This document shows, one piece after another, positions 27,015 through 37,155 of a stretch of DNA of 64,000 nucleotides (positions within the stretch are counted from its first letter, which is position 1; every line of letters begins with the position of its first letter). Origin of the DNA: Shewanella putrefaciens. Its GTDB lineage: Bacteria; Pseudomonadota; Gammaproteobacteria; Enterobacterales; Shewanellaceae. The stretch spans positions 1,444,501-1,508,500 of the forward strand of contig NZ_CP066369.1 of NCBI RefSeq assembly GCF_016406305.1, read 5' to 3'. Under the pieces are notes generated by a model, which saw nothing but the letters and a program-made list of their open reading frames with translations, was not told where the DNA came from and did not search any database. Position numbers and translations under genes: made by a program.

Positions 27015-29344
27015 TGGGGTTCTCCTTTTGGTGATACTGCTGATGATAAAGGGGCGGCGTTAGCACTTAATGGCTGAATAAGCGGCGCGAGCGACAGCGG
27101 CACTCTGTGGCTTATTAGCTGAGCTAAACACTTGAGTAAGCTGGTAATCGCATCGGCACCTTTGGCATTGCAGGCAATGGCGACTGTTGCCTCGTTTACC
27201 GTGCTTTGATGATGGCCAGTGCTTTGGCCTGCATGGGCATGGCTGATTTTATCTATGAGTGTGCTGGTTTGCCTATCGGCGCCCACTTCGACAAATAGCC
27301 TTGCGCCTTGCTCAGTGGCATTTTGAATGAGCGCACTAAAGTCGAGTGACGAACAAAAGGTATCGGCAATCGCGCGGCCAATGCTGTGGCTATCAACGGT
27401 GACTGGCGCAGTTTGCGCTGCGCTGATAAAGCGAATAGACGAATCTTGCGCCGCCGCTTCCAGCGCCTTAGGTTTCAGTGCCTCAGGTTTTAACGCTTGA
27501 GTATAGAAATCTTGTACTTGTCCGTGGACTAACAGGGCAGGTGCGGTATGCATGGCCGTGACGCGATTGGCGGCAATCCCGCGTTTGCCTAATGTGGCAA
27601 GCAGGGCTTTACAGCTTGTTTCGCAACCGGCAATGACGCAGGTATCACCTTGGGTGATGGCTAAGTAAGCGCGAGGGAACTCTGGCAATAAAGCCTTGAT
27701 TTCATGGCTATCAGCGCGCACCACAAAGCTGTTCCACACTATGGCTTCATCATCCGCAAGCTGCCATGCTCGGCGCACTGCGGTTAGCTCGCCAGAAATG
27801 GCATGGTTGAAAATATCGCTATTTTCTGTGGCCTTGATCATCGCATGGGGTGTTTGCCACACATCTAGGCTGGCCCACATGGCGGCTTCGCCCATAGAGT
27901 AACCCAGCGCCATTTTGGGTTTAATATTAAAGACTTGGGTCAACAGCTTAGTGAATAGGTAGCTGGCGCCCACGCCACTAATCGCTTGCTGGCTTAAGCT
28001 CATGTTGGCCGCAGTTTTAACATCTGCCGCATATATCAGCGAAGATTGCAGCATGGCGCTTAAATCGCCTTCACGCTCCAGTTGGTGATACAGCGCGGGG
28101 AAATACTCATGCAAGTTATTGAACATATTGGCGTAAACAGTGCCAACACCTGGATATACGAAGGTGAGTCCCGCATCCCCTAGCGGCTTAGCGGTGAAGC
28201 AGCTACCCGCTGGTGTCTTAAAGTGTTGACCATGATGGCGAACAGCATGATTTTCAAGCGCCGAAAGCATAGCTTTGGCTTCAAGTTTCAGATCGTCAAT
28301 CGATGCTGCCATCAAGACTAATGCCAGTGGTGCGTTGGCATCATAGCGTTCAAACCAAGGTTTGAGTTGCTCAGCGCGAAAGTCAGCGTGAAAGCCTACG
28401 CTATTTTCCTGGGTGCCTGCACCATTTTCGACTGTATTAACTAGTTGCAATACTTGCGCGATGAGTGAATCAATATTGTCAGCACTTATCGGCACAAACA
28501 GCCGGTTTTCATCAACAAGAGCTTTGGGCGCAATAACTTGTGTGCCTTGGGTCAGCACTAGGCTTTGGCAAATATTTTGGCCTGAATCCAGCAAGGTATC
28601 TGCTGGGTTTGATCTTGTTGCCGCTAGATTCTTTGCTACAAGATTTAGACACAAAACCCGCGCTTGATGTTGGTCGCTAAACCAATAGCCCGCTTGATGA
28701 TTGGTGCCGTTTGCCTCTTTAATATCAGTTGCGCCATGAAGCGGCGCTTGTGTTCGCGCAGCGAGGGCGGTTACGCCTTGGCGCAGCGCAATACATGCTT
28801 CATTAAGTGTGTTGGCGATGAGCTGATGCTGAACGGTTTGTGCAGGGCTGCGCTTTGCCGCCGCTAACGCTGCATTAGCAACACCTGTTGCCTCATTACC
28901 AGCGGCAAAACCAGCAATAAACGCGTGGGCGTGGAGGCGCAGTTTGGCGGCGCGTAAACCATCGAGCAAATACAGGGACTGGGGCAGATTAGCATCATTG
29001 AATATCAGTTCAACGAGCTTGCCTTGCTCAATCGCCGCCACCGCTTGGCTTAATAACGCAGTGAGCGAGCTTTGTTCAGGCACTGACGGCTCATGCACTT
29101 TTGGTTCATGAGCAGTCGGCCCATGTACTGTTGATTGGTTGGCATCGGCAGCGCAAATCTGAACGCTTTCACGTTCTGCAAACGTCCCTAATACTTGGGC
29201 TGAGTGAGGGGGAAGATTGACCGCGTCGCCAAGCAACACTGCAATACGCAGTGGCTTGGCGCTTTTGTCGGCAATAGCCTTGTCTTTACTCGAAGCGTCA
29301 GCTTGGCCGCTATCTAGAGTTGCTAAAGTGTGGGCTAAATTCAC
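27011..29344 (-). CDS. pfaB: PfaB, acyltransferase subunit
   Basis: A 777-residue subunit with one recognisable acyltransferase domain in its C-terminal half. The nucleophile elbow is ALGYSMGEAAMWAS, Ser near residue 480. Upstream is GLTFVYPGVGTVYANMFNNL and downstream FVEVGADRQTSTLIDKI. The N-terminal 350 residues are KS-like in architecture but without a catalytic Cys motif that I can see. PfaB is thought to help decide which long-chain product (EPA or DHA) is made. It begins with GTG inside the pfaA stop (GTGA) and ends in the pfaC start, so all three are coupled. Next to EPA-type Shewanella clusters, EPA is the probable product. Confidence 0.95.
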   Translation of the reverse strand: MNLAHTLATLDSGQADASSKDKAIADKSAKPLRIAVLLGDAVNLPPHSAQVLGTFAERESVQICAADANQSTVHGPTAHEPKVHEPSVPEQSSLTALLSQAVAAIEQGKLVELIFNDANLPQSLYLLDGLRAAKLRLHAHAFIAGFAAGNEATGVANAALAAAKRSPAQTVQHQLIANTLNEACIALRQGVTALAARTQAPLHGATDIKEANGTNHQAGYWFSDQHQARVLCLNLVAKNLAATRSNPADTLLDSGQNICQSLVLTQGTQVIAPKALVDENRLFVPISADNIDSLIAQVLQLVNTVENGAGTQENSVGFHADFRAEQLKPWFERYDANAPLALVLMAASIDDLKLEAKAMLSALENHAVRHHGQHFKTPAGSCFTAKPLGDAGLTFVYPGVGTVYANMFNNLHEYFPALYHQLEREGDLSAMLQSSLIYAADVKTAANMSLSQQAISGVGASYLFTKLLTQVFNIKPKMALGYSMGEAAMWASLDVWQTPHAMIKATENSDIFNHAISGELTAVRRAWQLADDEAIVWNSFVVRADSHEIKALLPEFPRAYLAITQGDTCVIAGCETSCKALLATLGKRGIAANRVTAMHTAPALLVHGQVQDFYTQALKPEALKPKALEAAAQDSSIRFISAAQTAPVTVDSHSIGRAIADTFCSSLDFSALIQNATEQGARLFVEVGADRQTSTLIDKISHAHAGQSTGHHQSTVNEATVAIACNAKGADAITSLLKCLAQLISHRVPLSLAPLIQPLSANAAPLSSAVSPKGEPQ

Positions 29345-32300
29345 TCGGCTTTTGCCTCCACGCTTTCAATGCTTTTATTAGCAACTTTATTCGCTAAGAA
29401 TGCACCATTAAGGTTTTTGCTGATGGTGACTTTGGCGTTGTTCATCTCGCAGCTTAAGCGGCCATCTTGATGATACAGCGTGATATTGGCTTCAAGGACA
29501 CGGCCTGAGTGTTTCACCACCTCGAGAACTAAATACCCTTTATCGCCAAAGGCAAACGGCGCATGGGAAATAAACTCACCAATGCTTGATGGCAAACTCG
29601 CCGCGCCATATTTGAGTCTCGCCCATACCAGCATCGCCTGCAGCAGCAAATCTTCCGCAAAGGCTTGTGAGCCTTTAGGGGCCAGATTGGGCACAAAACT
29701 CCCGCAGTCTGCTAACGCAACATGGGGTAGGCTCACCTTGGCGATTAAGCTCGCATCGTCAAACTTCAACACTGACTCAATGCCTTGCAGTCTCGGGCCG
29801 TGGAAAAGCGTGCCGTCGCTGTAAAGGCTGCTCGCAGTTGTGATGGCAGAAAGTCCCGCCAAACTGTGCACGTCAAAAGCAGTTACTTTGCTGTTAGTGG
29901 CTAAGTTATCACTAGCCGCGTCATCTATCACTAAGATGGCTTGATATTGCGGACGACCTTCAAAGCTGATTAAGGCATTGAATTGTCCACTCAAGCACTC
30001 GTCAGTATCTTTCGCGGCTTTATCCGTTAACGCCATCGGTGCAAGCTCAAGTTCTAGCGTGATGGGTGCTGCACTTTCTAACACTCCATTTTGTAACACG
30101 GCAGTGTCGAAAATAATGCCCTTCAGCAGCTTGTAGCTTTGCACTTTGACAGGCTGCTTAAGCACGTCAAAGGCGGCTTCACGCATCCACTGAATCGCGC
30201 ACACAGTTGGCAATACGGGATTACCATTAATGCAGTGATCTTCAATAAAGATCATTGCCTTAGGGTCCAGTGTGCGCTGCAGTGTTAGCGGTTGCGTTAA
30301 AGCGATTGCAGCAAGTGTTGATGCCAAAGCATGCGGATCCGACGAGTCAGTGGTCAGATCCGCTTTAGGCTTTTTTAGATTGCTACCTTCAGTTTCTTGT
30401 ACTTCGTTAGGCTTGTCGTCATGAGGTGCGCTGCCTTGCATATCAGTACCAACCAGCAATTGTGCGCCTGTGTTGCTCAGCAATTGACTGGCAAATAACT
30501 CAGCGCCTGCCTTTAGCGGGATCACATAAACACCGCGATCGATAAACATCTTTTTCAGCGCAGGATTCACCATGCCGCCGTCCCACGGACCCCAATCGAA
30601 GCTCATCACTTTGGCATTGGGCAGTTGCTGCGCCAGTTGCAGTGCGGCTTTGTTGAGTATGTCGTTGGACATAGCGTAATCGCTTTGGCCAGTATTGCCG
30701 TAAAAACCCGCTGCCGAAGAGAATAGGGCAATCAGTTTTAATTTATCTAAATCCAGTGCGGCAAGTAGATTGCTTATACCTGTGACCTTAGTGCCATACA
30801 CCCGTGCTAACTCATCTAAGGTTTTGTCTTGAATGTGTTTATCGGCGAGTACGCCCGCACCATGGATGATGCCAGTAATAGGCGACAACTCGGTGATCGG
30901 CACTATCGTGCTGGCGATCGCATCTGGATTGTTAACATCGAGACTTAAGTACTCAGCGCTCGCGCCCACAGCGGTAAAGGCTTGCAGTGCGGCTGCAATT
31001 TCTAGGCTGCTTTGAACTGGCCATACTAAGGCATCCACTTGTTTTGGCGTGGGTTTCTCCCCCAAACTTTGGATATGGGCAATAGCAGCGGCTTTAAGTT
31101 CGCTGTTATTTTTACCCTGTGCCCAAGCGGGAATGGCTTGTTGGCTGCTTCTGCCAGCAAGGATAAAGTGCGCCTTGCTGCGTTTGGCTAAACTTAGCGC
31201 ACATTCAAAGGTCACGCCTTTTGCGCCGCCAGTCACCAGTATTTTATCTGCACTCGTCAAGTTTGCTGCGCCGTGGCGGGTATCAGCCTTGCCAGCAACT
31301 AAGGTTACGCGCTCAAGTGCTTGGGCTGCGCCTTGGCTAACACCGACTTCCAATAGCTTATCGGTTGCAAATAGCTCTGCGATCACCGCATTGGCCAGTT
31401 GCTTGGCATCAAGTGCTGGCGCGATATCTAAGGCGCGGCAATGCACGCTTGGCCACTCGTGGCTCAAGGTTTTAGTCAGGCCTGCCAATGCCGCTTGGTT
31501 TAACTCGCTGTGGGCAATTTGGCTGTGGTTAAGATAACCAAAACCACCGTCGATACGACTGACGCTGATATAGCTGCTGTCAGTATTGGCGGTTGCTGCT
31601 GTCAGCAGCGGCTGCAAGTGCTTGGCGAACAAGAACGCTTGCTCGACGGATACCTTAGCGGCATTCGACAGCACTAAACCTTTAGTATCTGCTGAGGTTT
31701 TATGTTGTGGTTGCAGATGAATAAAGCCTGCAACTTGACCTAAGCTTTTGATCTCATTAATTACTGCACCAATGCTGGCATCGTCAATCGCCGCCAAGGT
31801 GAAGCTGGCAATGTGGCTATTGAGCGGTGATGCACTAGCTACAAGGCTTTCTGGCGAGCGCACTACCGCAACCTTGAGACCTTGAGCATGCAATTTCTCG
31901 GCAAGTACGCCAGCATTGTGACCATCATCGCTAATGATAATGCAGGCATCTTTAGCAAAAGTTCGTGTCACAGCTTGTTGCGCTGATTGCTTTGACGATA
32001 GTTGCGCTAGCTCAGCCGCCGCTGGCAACTTTTTTAGCACCACCTCGTTATGTGGGGGTAAATCGATAGTAGGTTCAGGCTGAACGATAGCGCTAACTGG
32101 CGCAGCATTCAGGCTTGCCATATTTTGCCCAAGTTTACTTTGCCCTATTTCTTTCGAAAAGAGTGCAACGATTTCACCTAAGGTGCGACACTCGGCCAGA
32201 TCTTCAGGATTTAGCTCAGGTAAACCCGGCAGTTCGTCTTGCACTGTGCCTAAGATTTCAACACGCTTGATAGAGTCGATACCTAAATCGGCTTCCATAT

Positions 32301-35300
32301 CCATGCTCAGTTCCAGCATTTCAGTGGGGTAGCCAGTCTTGTCGGCCACTACTGACATCATGGTTTGTTGGACTTTTTCAGCGCTTAAACCGTTATTTGT
32401 TGTAGCGGTAACAGTGACTTGCGCTGCTGTTGTAGCTGAAACCGAGCCAACCGCAGGTAGTTTACTGTTCATATAGCTTACGATTTCACCCAAGGTACGA
32501 CATTCTGCGAGATCTTCAGAATTCAGCTCAGGTAAGCCCGGCAGTTCATCTTGCACTGTACCTAAGATTTCAACGCGCTTAATAGAATCGATACCTAAAT
32601 CGGCTTCCATATCCATGCTCAGTTCCAGCATTTCAGTGGGATAGCCTGTCTTGTCGGCCACCACAGCCATCATAGTTTGTTGAACAAGTGCAGCACTTAA
32701 GCCGTTAGATGCAGGAGCTGCAATGGTTTGCGCAACTGGCGCTGCTGTCGAAGCAATAGCTCCCGCTGCAGGTAATTTGCTATTCATATAGCTTACGATT
32801 TCACCTAAGGTGCGACACTCGGCGAGATCCTCTGGGCTAAGTTCGGGTAAGCCCGGTAGTTCGTCTTGCACTGTACCTAAGATTTCAACGCGCTTGATGG
32901 AGTCGATACCTAAATCGGCTTCCATATCCATGCTCAGTTCCAGCATTTCAGTGGGGTAGCCTGTCTTGTCGGCAACCACAGCCATCATGGTTTGTTGTAC
33001 TAACGCAGCGCTTAAACCGTTAACGGCAGGTGCGGCTGTTGCCACTTGAGTTGCCACATTTGTAGCAGTAATAGGCGCTACGATAATTGAACCCACTGCT
33101 GGAAGCTTAGAGTTCATATAGTTAACGATTTCACCTAAGGTACGACACTCGGCCAGATCTTCAGGATTCAACTCAGGTAAGCCCGGCAGTTCGTCTTGTA
33201 CTGTGCCTAGGATTTCAACACGCTTGATAGAGTCGATACCTAAATCGGCTTCCATATCCATGCCAAGTTCCAGCATTTCAGTGGGATAGCCTGTCTTGTC
33301 GGCAACCACAGCCATCATGGTTTGCTGTACTTTTTCAGCACTTAAACCGTTCGTTGTTGGTGCCGCAGGTGTTACCTCTGGCATTGCCACAGCAGGCATG
33401 ACTAGTGCAGAAGCGGCAGGCGCTGCAGGCGCAACTTGTACAGTCACAGCAGGTGCATAAGCAACGGGAGCGGTTTGCACAACAGGCACAACAGGTGTGC
33501 TAACCGCTGGTCTCGTCGCAACAGCCTGAGTCGCGACTGGTGCTGCATTGTGTGCCACTGTCGATGCAGCCACAGGCGCAGGAGCAACAGGTGCAGGTGA
33601 AGTCACTTGTGGCTGACTTGCTACCGCTTGGGTGAAGTTAATCGGCGCATTGTTTAACATCGCCAAGGCCGCTTGGCTGCTACTGCTTTGCAGTTGCATA
33701 AATTCGGCGTGGCTTTGCAGGGTTTGCGCTTGATGCTGGTGGAACATTTCCATCGAGCGTTGCAGGCTTTCAGGAATCGCAATGCCAAGGCTTGCCATCT
33801 TGGCTTGTTCAGTCATCAGCGCCGCGAAGGTATCACCGTATTGCTGTGGGATGGCTAAAAACTGTTGATGTAACTGCGCCGCTTGAGATTGCGCGCTGAA
33901 AAATGCCGTTAATGCATCGCCGCTGACGCTTGGGCTCAGCTGAGCCGTCGCTTGTTGCTGGTGATTGCTTAAGCCTTGCGTAACGCTTGAGGATTTTTGT
34001 TTCATTTCAACAGTTGCCACTTGATTCGCTTCCACTTCAATTATTTTTTCAACAACTTTTTCGACTATGACTTCTTTCTCAACGATTTTTTCGACTTCTT
34101 TTTCGACAACCGTTTCAACGATGCGATCCACATATTGCACTTGGCTAGTCACGCTGCCTGTGGCGAGGGATTTGGCCATCTTAGCTTGGGTCGCAGCACT
34201 AATATGGTTAGTGGCGTTCAGTTTGATGTTCATCGCCGATGGCGCTTCACGCTCGGCAATCTCCTGTGACGTGACGGCTTGATAGGGGTCAACCTCAGTT
34301 AACGCCACACCGGCTACCGCGAGTTGCACTGCGGCTAAGCGTAATTGACTGTCACTGTCGCCCTTAGGATTCGGGTTCACGCTGACAAGGCAAAGCTCAT
34401 TTAAGTGTTCACCTAAGGTATTTTCAACTAACTTTTGCAGTATGTTCTTAGGGCCAAACTCAACAAACACACGGGCGCCAGCGTCATACATGGCCTGCAG
34501 TTGTTCGCTAAAGCGAACCGATTGCAGCATGTGTTGTTTAAATTCTGCTTTAATCGCTTTGCCATCACTTGGATGCAATTGACCCGTGCCGTTGGCATAA
34601 AGTGCGACTTTTGGCGCGCTAAATTTTGCTTTATCAATGGCTTTGGCAAAGGGCTTTTGTGCGTGTCCAACCAATGGGGTATGGAACGCGCCTGAGACGG
34701 GCAGGGCAATCGCTTTAAAGCCTAGCTCGCTAATGGCTTTAGCGGCCAGCTGAGTTTGCTCTGTGCCACCTGCGATGACTAATTGCGTCGGCGCGTTGTA
34801 GTTGGCAATTTTAACGTCATCAAACTGGGCTAAACAGCGATTGAGCGCATCGATATCATTCTTTTGCTTAAGAATAATCGCGAACATGGTTCCTAAATCA
34901 ACTTGAGTCCCAGTATCGCTCGGCACTTGCGCCATGGCATGTCCGCGGGCGAAAGCCAGTTCGACGTAATCCTCATTGGAAATCACGCCTGCCGCGCAAA
35001 GGGCTGACAATTCACCAAAGCTATGACCCGCCACCATATCGGGGGCAAAACCCGCTTGCGTTAATAGCGAATATTGCGCCATTGAAACTGCGCCTATGGC
35101 GCTTTGGGCGAACAGGGTATTGGTCAGCGCCGCTTCTTGGGCTTTAACTGCATCGGCATCGAATGCCGGAATAGGGTATAGGATGTTCGATAACGGCGTT
35201 TGGCCGTGGTGAGCAAATACCTTATCGCTGGCCGCCACTTGTTGGCGCATTTCAGGGAAATGGCAGGCAAGTTCGCGGCCCATGTTCAGGTACTGTGAAC

Positions 35301-37155
35301 CTTGGCCGGCAAACAGGGCGGCTACTTTCTTTGATTCATCTTTAGCGAGCAAGGCATGGGAGCGGTAGCTGATCCCAGACGGTAATTGCCACACTTCAAT
35401 TGCATTGGTTTCTAAATGCGCAATCGCTTGATTTAACTGAGCTTGTAGCTGAGCGATATCCTTAGCCACAAAACCTAAACGGGCATCTGTGCTTGCCAGC
35501 ACGCGCAGCGGATATTGCTGAGCGATAGCGTTCAGACTCGCAGCGTTGCTCTTATTCGCGTTTGCGCTCGTGTTCACGCTTTGGCTCAGCGCAGCTTTTA
35601 ACTCGCTAAGCAGCGCGTCTTTATTGGCTGCGGCAAACAATAGCGTTTGCGGCACACTGCGCTGACGATATTGCTCGTCACGGCTATGCTCAGGTTTGTA
35701 TTCTTCTAATACAAGGTGGAAGTTCGTGCCGCCAAAACCAAAGGAGCTTACACCTGCACGGCGCGGCGTTGCATCGGCGCGCTGGAACCATGGGCGAGTT
35801 TCGGTATTTAAATAGAATGGCGAGCTTTCGATATTCAGTTTTGGATTAGGCTTGCTGACGTTAATGGTCGCAGGCAATACCTTGTGGTGCAGTGCCAGCG
35901 CAGCTTTGATCACCCCGGCAGTGCCCGCAGTGGATTTTGTGTGGCCCACTTGGGATTTTACCGATCCTAACGCGATATGTTGATTGGTGTCGTTGCCTTG
36001 GGCAAATACCGATTTTAAACCATTGAATTCAGCCACGTCACCCGCGGCAGTACCTGTGCCATGGGCTTCAACTAAGCCAATGCTGTGCGGGGCAAAACCC
36101 GCGTCATCGTAGGCGCGCTCCAATGCTTTAGCTTGGCCTTCGGGGCGCGGCGCATAAATACTCTTAAACTTACCGTCCGATGAAGCGCCAACACCTTTGA
36201 TGACGGCATAAATCCGGTCGCCATCGCGCTCGGCATCTTCAAGGCGCTTAAGCGCGACCATGCCGATCCCTTCGCCGATCATCATGCCTTTTGAATCGAT
36301 ATCAAAGGGTTGAATGGTTTCGTTAGTGGTGAAGGCAGGCGTTTTTGAGAAGCTCATGTACATGGACGGCGAGTTGTCGGTACAGACGCCGCCTGTGATC
36401 ATCATGTCGCTGCGACCTTCGGTCAGTTCAGTCAGCGCCATCCGCATGGCGGCAAGCGAGCCCGCACAGGCAGCATCGACTACGCAGTTCATGCCGCCAA
36501 AATCAAAACGGTTGGCGATACGGCCTGCAATCACGTTACCTAAGGACCCTGGGAAAGAGTTTTCTTCCCAGTGGATATATTGGTCTTGGAACTTTTTGAT
36601 CAGCATTTCGCTGTCTTCATCGCTCAGGCCGCTGCTTTTAAATACTTTTTTAAGCACTGGATATTGCAGGCGCGAGTTCAAGCTCTGACTGATTTTTTGA
36701 CCACCGCCCACGCCTAGGGTGATGCCGATACGGTCACGGTCGTAATCGGCGGGTAGATTGGCATCGGTGAGCACTTCTTTGGCGACAATCAGCGACAGCA
36801 ACTGCGAGGTATCCGTCAGCTCAAGAATATTGGGCGGCAGACCAAATTCCATCGGATTGAAGTCAACTTCAGGCATAAAACCGCCGCGTTTACAGTAGCT
36901 TTTATCGGCTTTGCTTTTGTCGGCATCGTAGTAATCTTCGGTGCGCCAATGGGTATCAGGGATATCCGTAATAGCATCGATTTTTTCGCTGATCAAATCC
37001 CAAAATTTATTTAAATAGCGTGAGTTGGCGAAGATGCTGGCCATGCCGACGATGGCAACGGGCATATCTTTTAAGCGTTTGTTGAGTCGTTTATCTTTTT
37101 TTGACTCAGCTTTTGAATCAGTGGTTGAATGAGGTACAGAAGGGGTATGGCTCAT
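29341..37155 (-). CDS. pfaA: PfaA, polyunsaturated fatty acid synthase: KS-MAT-ACP x4-KR-DH
   Basis: A 2604-residue multidomain synthase. Ketosynthase (about 30-460) with VDAACAGSLAAM (Cys near 227), EAHGTGTAAGD and KSQVGHTKSTAG. Malonyl acyltransferase (about 610-910) with FAGQGSQYLNMG and GHSFGE (Ser near 710). A charged linker of repeated Val-Glu-Lys (about 1005-1048). Ala/Pro/Val-rich linkers. Four acyl carrier domains (about 1270-1670), each with the pantetheine site ADLGIDSIKR. A ketoreductase (from about 1970, VTGGAKGVTFECALSLA and LFSSAAGFYGNTGQSDYAM). A C-terminal polyketide-type dehydratase-like region (NPVLPTVCAIQWMREA, near 2307). The ATG overlaps the pfaR stop (ATGA). PfaE must add phosphopantetheine to the carrier serines. 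Confidence 0.97.
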   Translation of the reverse strand: MSHTPSVPHSTTDSKAESKKDKRLNKRLKDMPVAIVGMASIFANSRYLNKFWDLISEKIDAITDIPDTHWRTEDYYDADKSKADKSYCKRGGFMPEVDFNPMEFGLPPNILELTDTSQLLSLIVAKEVLTDANLPADYDRDRIGITLGVGGGQKISQSLNSRLQYPVLKKVFKSSGLSDEDSEMLIKKFQDQYIHWEENSFPGSLGNVIAGRIANRFDFGGMNCVVDAACAGSLAAMRMALTELTEGRSDMMITGGVCTDNSPSMYMSFSKTPAFTTNETIQPFDIDSKGMMIGEGIGMVALKRLEDAERDGDRIYAVIKGVGASSDGKFKSIYAPRPEGQAKALERAYDDAGFAPHSIGLVEAHGTGTAAGDVAEFNGLKSVFAQGNDTNQHIALGSVKSQVGHTKSTAGTAGVIKAALALHHKVLPATINVSKPNPKLNIESSPFYLNTETRPWFQRADATPRRAGVSSFGFGGTNFHLVLEEYKPEHSRDEQYRQRSVPQTLLFAAANKDALLSELKAALSQSVNTSANANKSNAASLNAIAQQYPLRVLASTDARLGFVAKDIAQLQAQLNQAIAHLETNAIEVWQLPSGISYRSHALLAKDESKKVAALFAGQGSQYLNMGRELACHFPEMRQQVAASDKVFAHHGQTPLSNILYPIPAFDADAVKAQEAALTNTLFAQSAIGAVSMAQYSLLTQAGFAPDMVAGHSFGELSALCAAGVISNEDYVELAFARGHAMAQVPSDTGTQVDLGTMFAIILKQKNDIDALNRCLAQFDDVKIANYNAPTQLVIAGGTEQTQLAAKAISELGFKAIALPVSGAFHTPLVGHAQKPFAKAIDKAKFSAPKVALYANGTGQLHPSDGKAIKAEFKQHMLQSVRFSEQLQAMYDAGARVFVEFGPKNILQKLVENTLGEHLNELCLVSVNPNPKGDSDSQLRLAAVQLAVAGVALTEVDPYQAVTSQEIAEREAPSAMNIKLNATNHISAATQAKMAKSLATGSVTSQVQYVDRIVETVVEKEVEKIVEKEVIVEKVVEKIIEVEANQVATVEMKQKSSSVTQGLSNHQQQATAQLSPSVSGDALTAFFSAQSQAAQLHQQFLAIPQQYGDTFAALMTEQAKMASLGIAIPESLQRSMEMFHQHQAQTLQSHAEFMQLQSSSSQAALAMLNNAPINFTQAVASQPQVTSPAPVAPAPVAASTVAHNAAPVATQAVATRPAVSTPVVPVVQTAPVAYAPAVTVQVAPAAPAASALVMPAVAMPEVTPAAPTTNGLSAEKVQQTMMAVVADKTGYPTEMLELGMDMEADLGIDSIKRVEILGTVQDELPGLPELNPEDLAECRTLGEIVNYMNSKLPAVGSIIVAPITATNVATQVATAAPAVNGLSAALVQQTMMAVVADKTGYPTEMLELSMDMEADLGIDSIKRVEILGTVQDELPGLPELSPEDLAECRTLGEIVSYMNSKLPAAGAIASTAAPVAQTIAAPASNGLSAALVQQTMMAVVADKTGYPTEMLELSMDMEADLGIDSIKRVEILGTVQDELPGLPELNSEDLAECRTLGEIVSYMNSKLPAVGSVSATTAAQVTVTATTNNGLSAEKVQQTMMSVVADKTGYPTEMLELSMDMEADLGIDSIKRVEILGTVQDELPGLPELNPEDLAECRTLGEIVALFSKEIGQSKLGQNMASLNAAPVSAIVQPEPTIDLPPHNEVVLKKLPAAAELAQLSSKQSAQQAVTRTFAKDACIIISDDGHNAGVLAEKLHAQGLKVAVVRSPESLVASASPLNSHIASFTLAAIDDASIGAVINEIKSLGQVAGFIHLQPQHKTSADTKGLVLSNAAKVSVEQAFLFAKHLQPLLTAATANTDSSYISVSRIDGGFGYLNHSQIAHSELNQAALAGLTKTLSHEWPSVHCRALDIAPALDAKQLANAVIAELFATDKLLEVGVSQGAAQALERVTLVAGKADTRHGAANLTSADKILVTGGAKGVTFECALSLAKRSKAHFILAGRSSQQAIPAWAQGKNNSELKAAAIAHIQSLGEKPTPKQVDALVWPVQSSLEIAAALQAFTAVGASAEYLSLDVNNPDAIASTIVPITELSPITGIIHGAGVLADKHIQDKTLDELARVYGTKVTGISNLLAALDLDKLKLIALFSSAAGFYGNTGQSDYAMSNDILNKAALQLAQQLPNAKVMSFDWGPWDGGMVNPALKKMFIDRGVYVIPLKAGAELFASQLLSNTGAQLLVGTDMQGSAPHDDKPNEVQETEGSNLKKPKADLTTDSSDPHALASTLAAIALTQPLTLQRTLDPKAMIFIEDHCINGNPVLPTVCAIQWMREAAFDVLKQPVKVQSYKLLKGIIFDTAVLQNGVLESAAPITLELELAPMALTDKAAKDTDECLSGQFNALISFEGRPQYQAILVIDDAASDNLATNSKVTAFDVHSLAGLSAITTASSLYSDGTLFHGPRLQGIESVLKFDDASLIAKVSLPHVALADCGSFVPNLAPKGSQAFAEDLLLQAMLVWARLKYGAASLPSSIGEFISHAPFAFGDKGYLVLEVVKHSGRVLEANITLYHQDGRLSCEMNNAKVTISKNLNGAFLANKVANKSIESVEAKAE
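32130..33350 (-). repeat. Four tandem acyl-carrier-domain repeats inside pfaA
   Basis: Four near-identical coding units of about 310-330 bases. Each contains the serine site DSIKR (near 33230, 32900, 32590 and 32275), the same GTVQDELPGLPEL segment, and linkers that differ in Ala/Val/Thr. The high DNA identity makes the array prone to copy-number change by recombination. Confidence 0.95.

Noticed and set aside
31049..31537. A 162-codon forward frame within pfaA
   Set aside because: Shadow of the ketoreductase region, produced by high GC at third positions.
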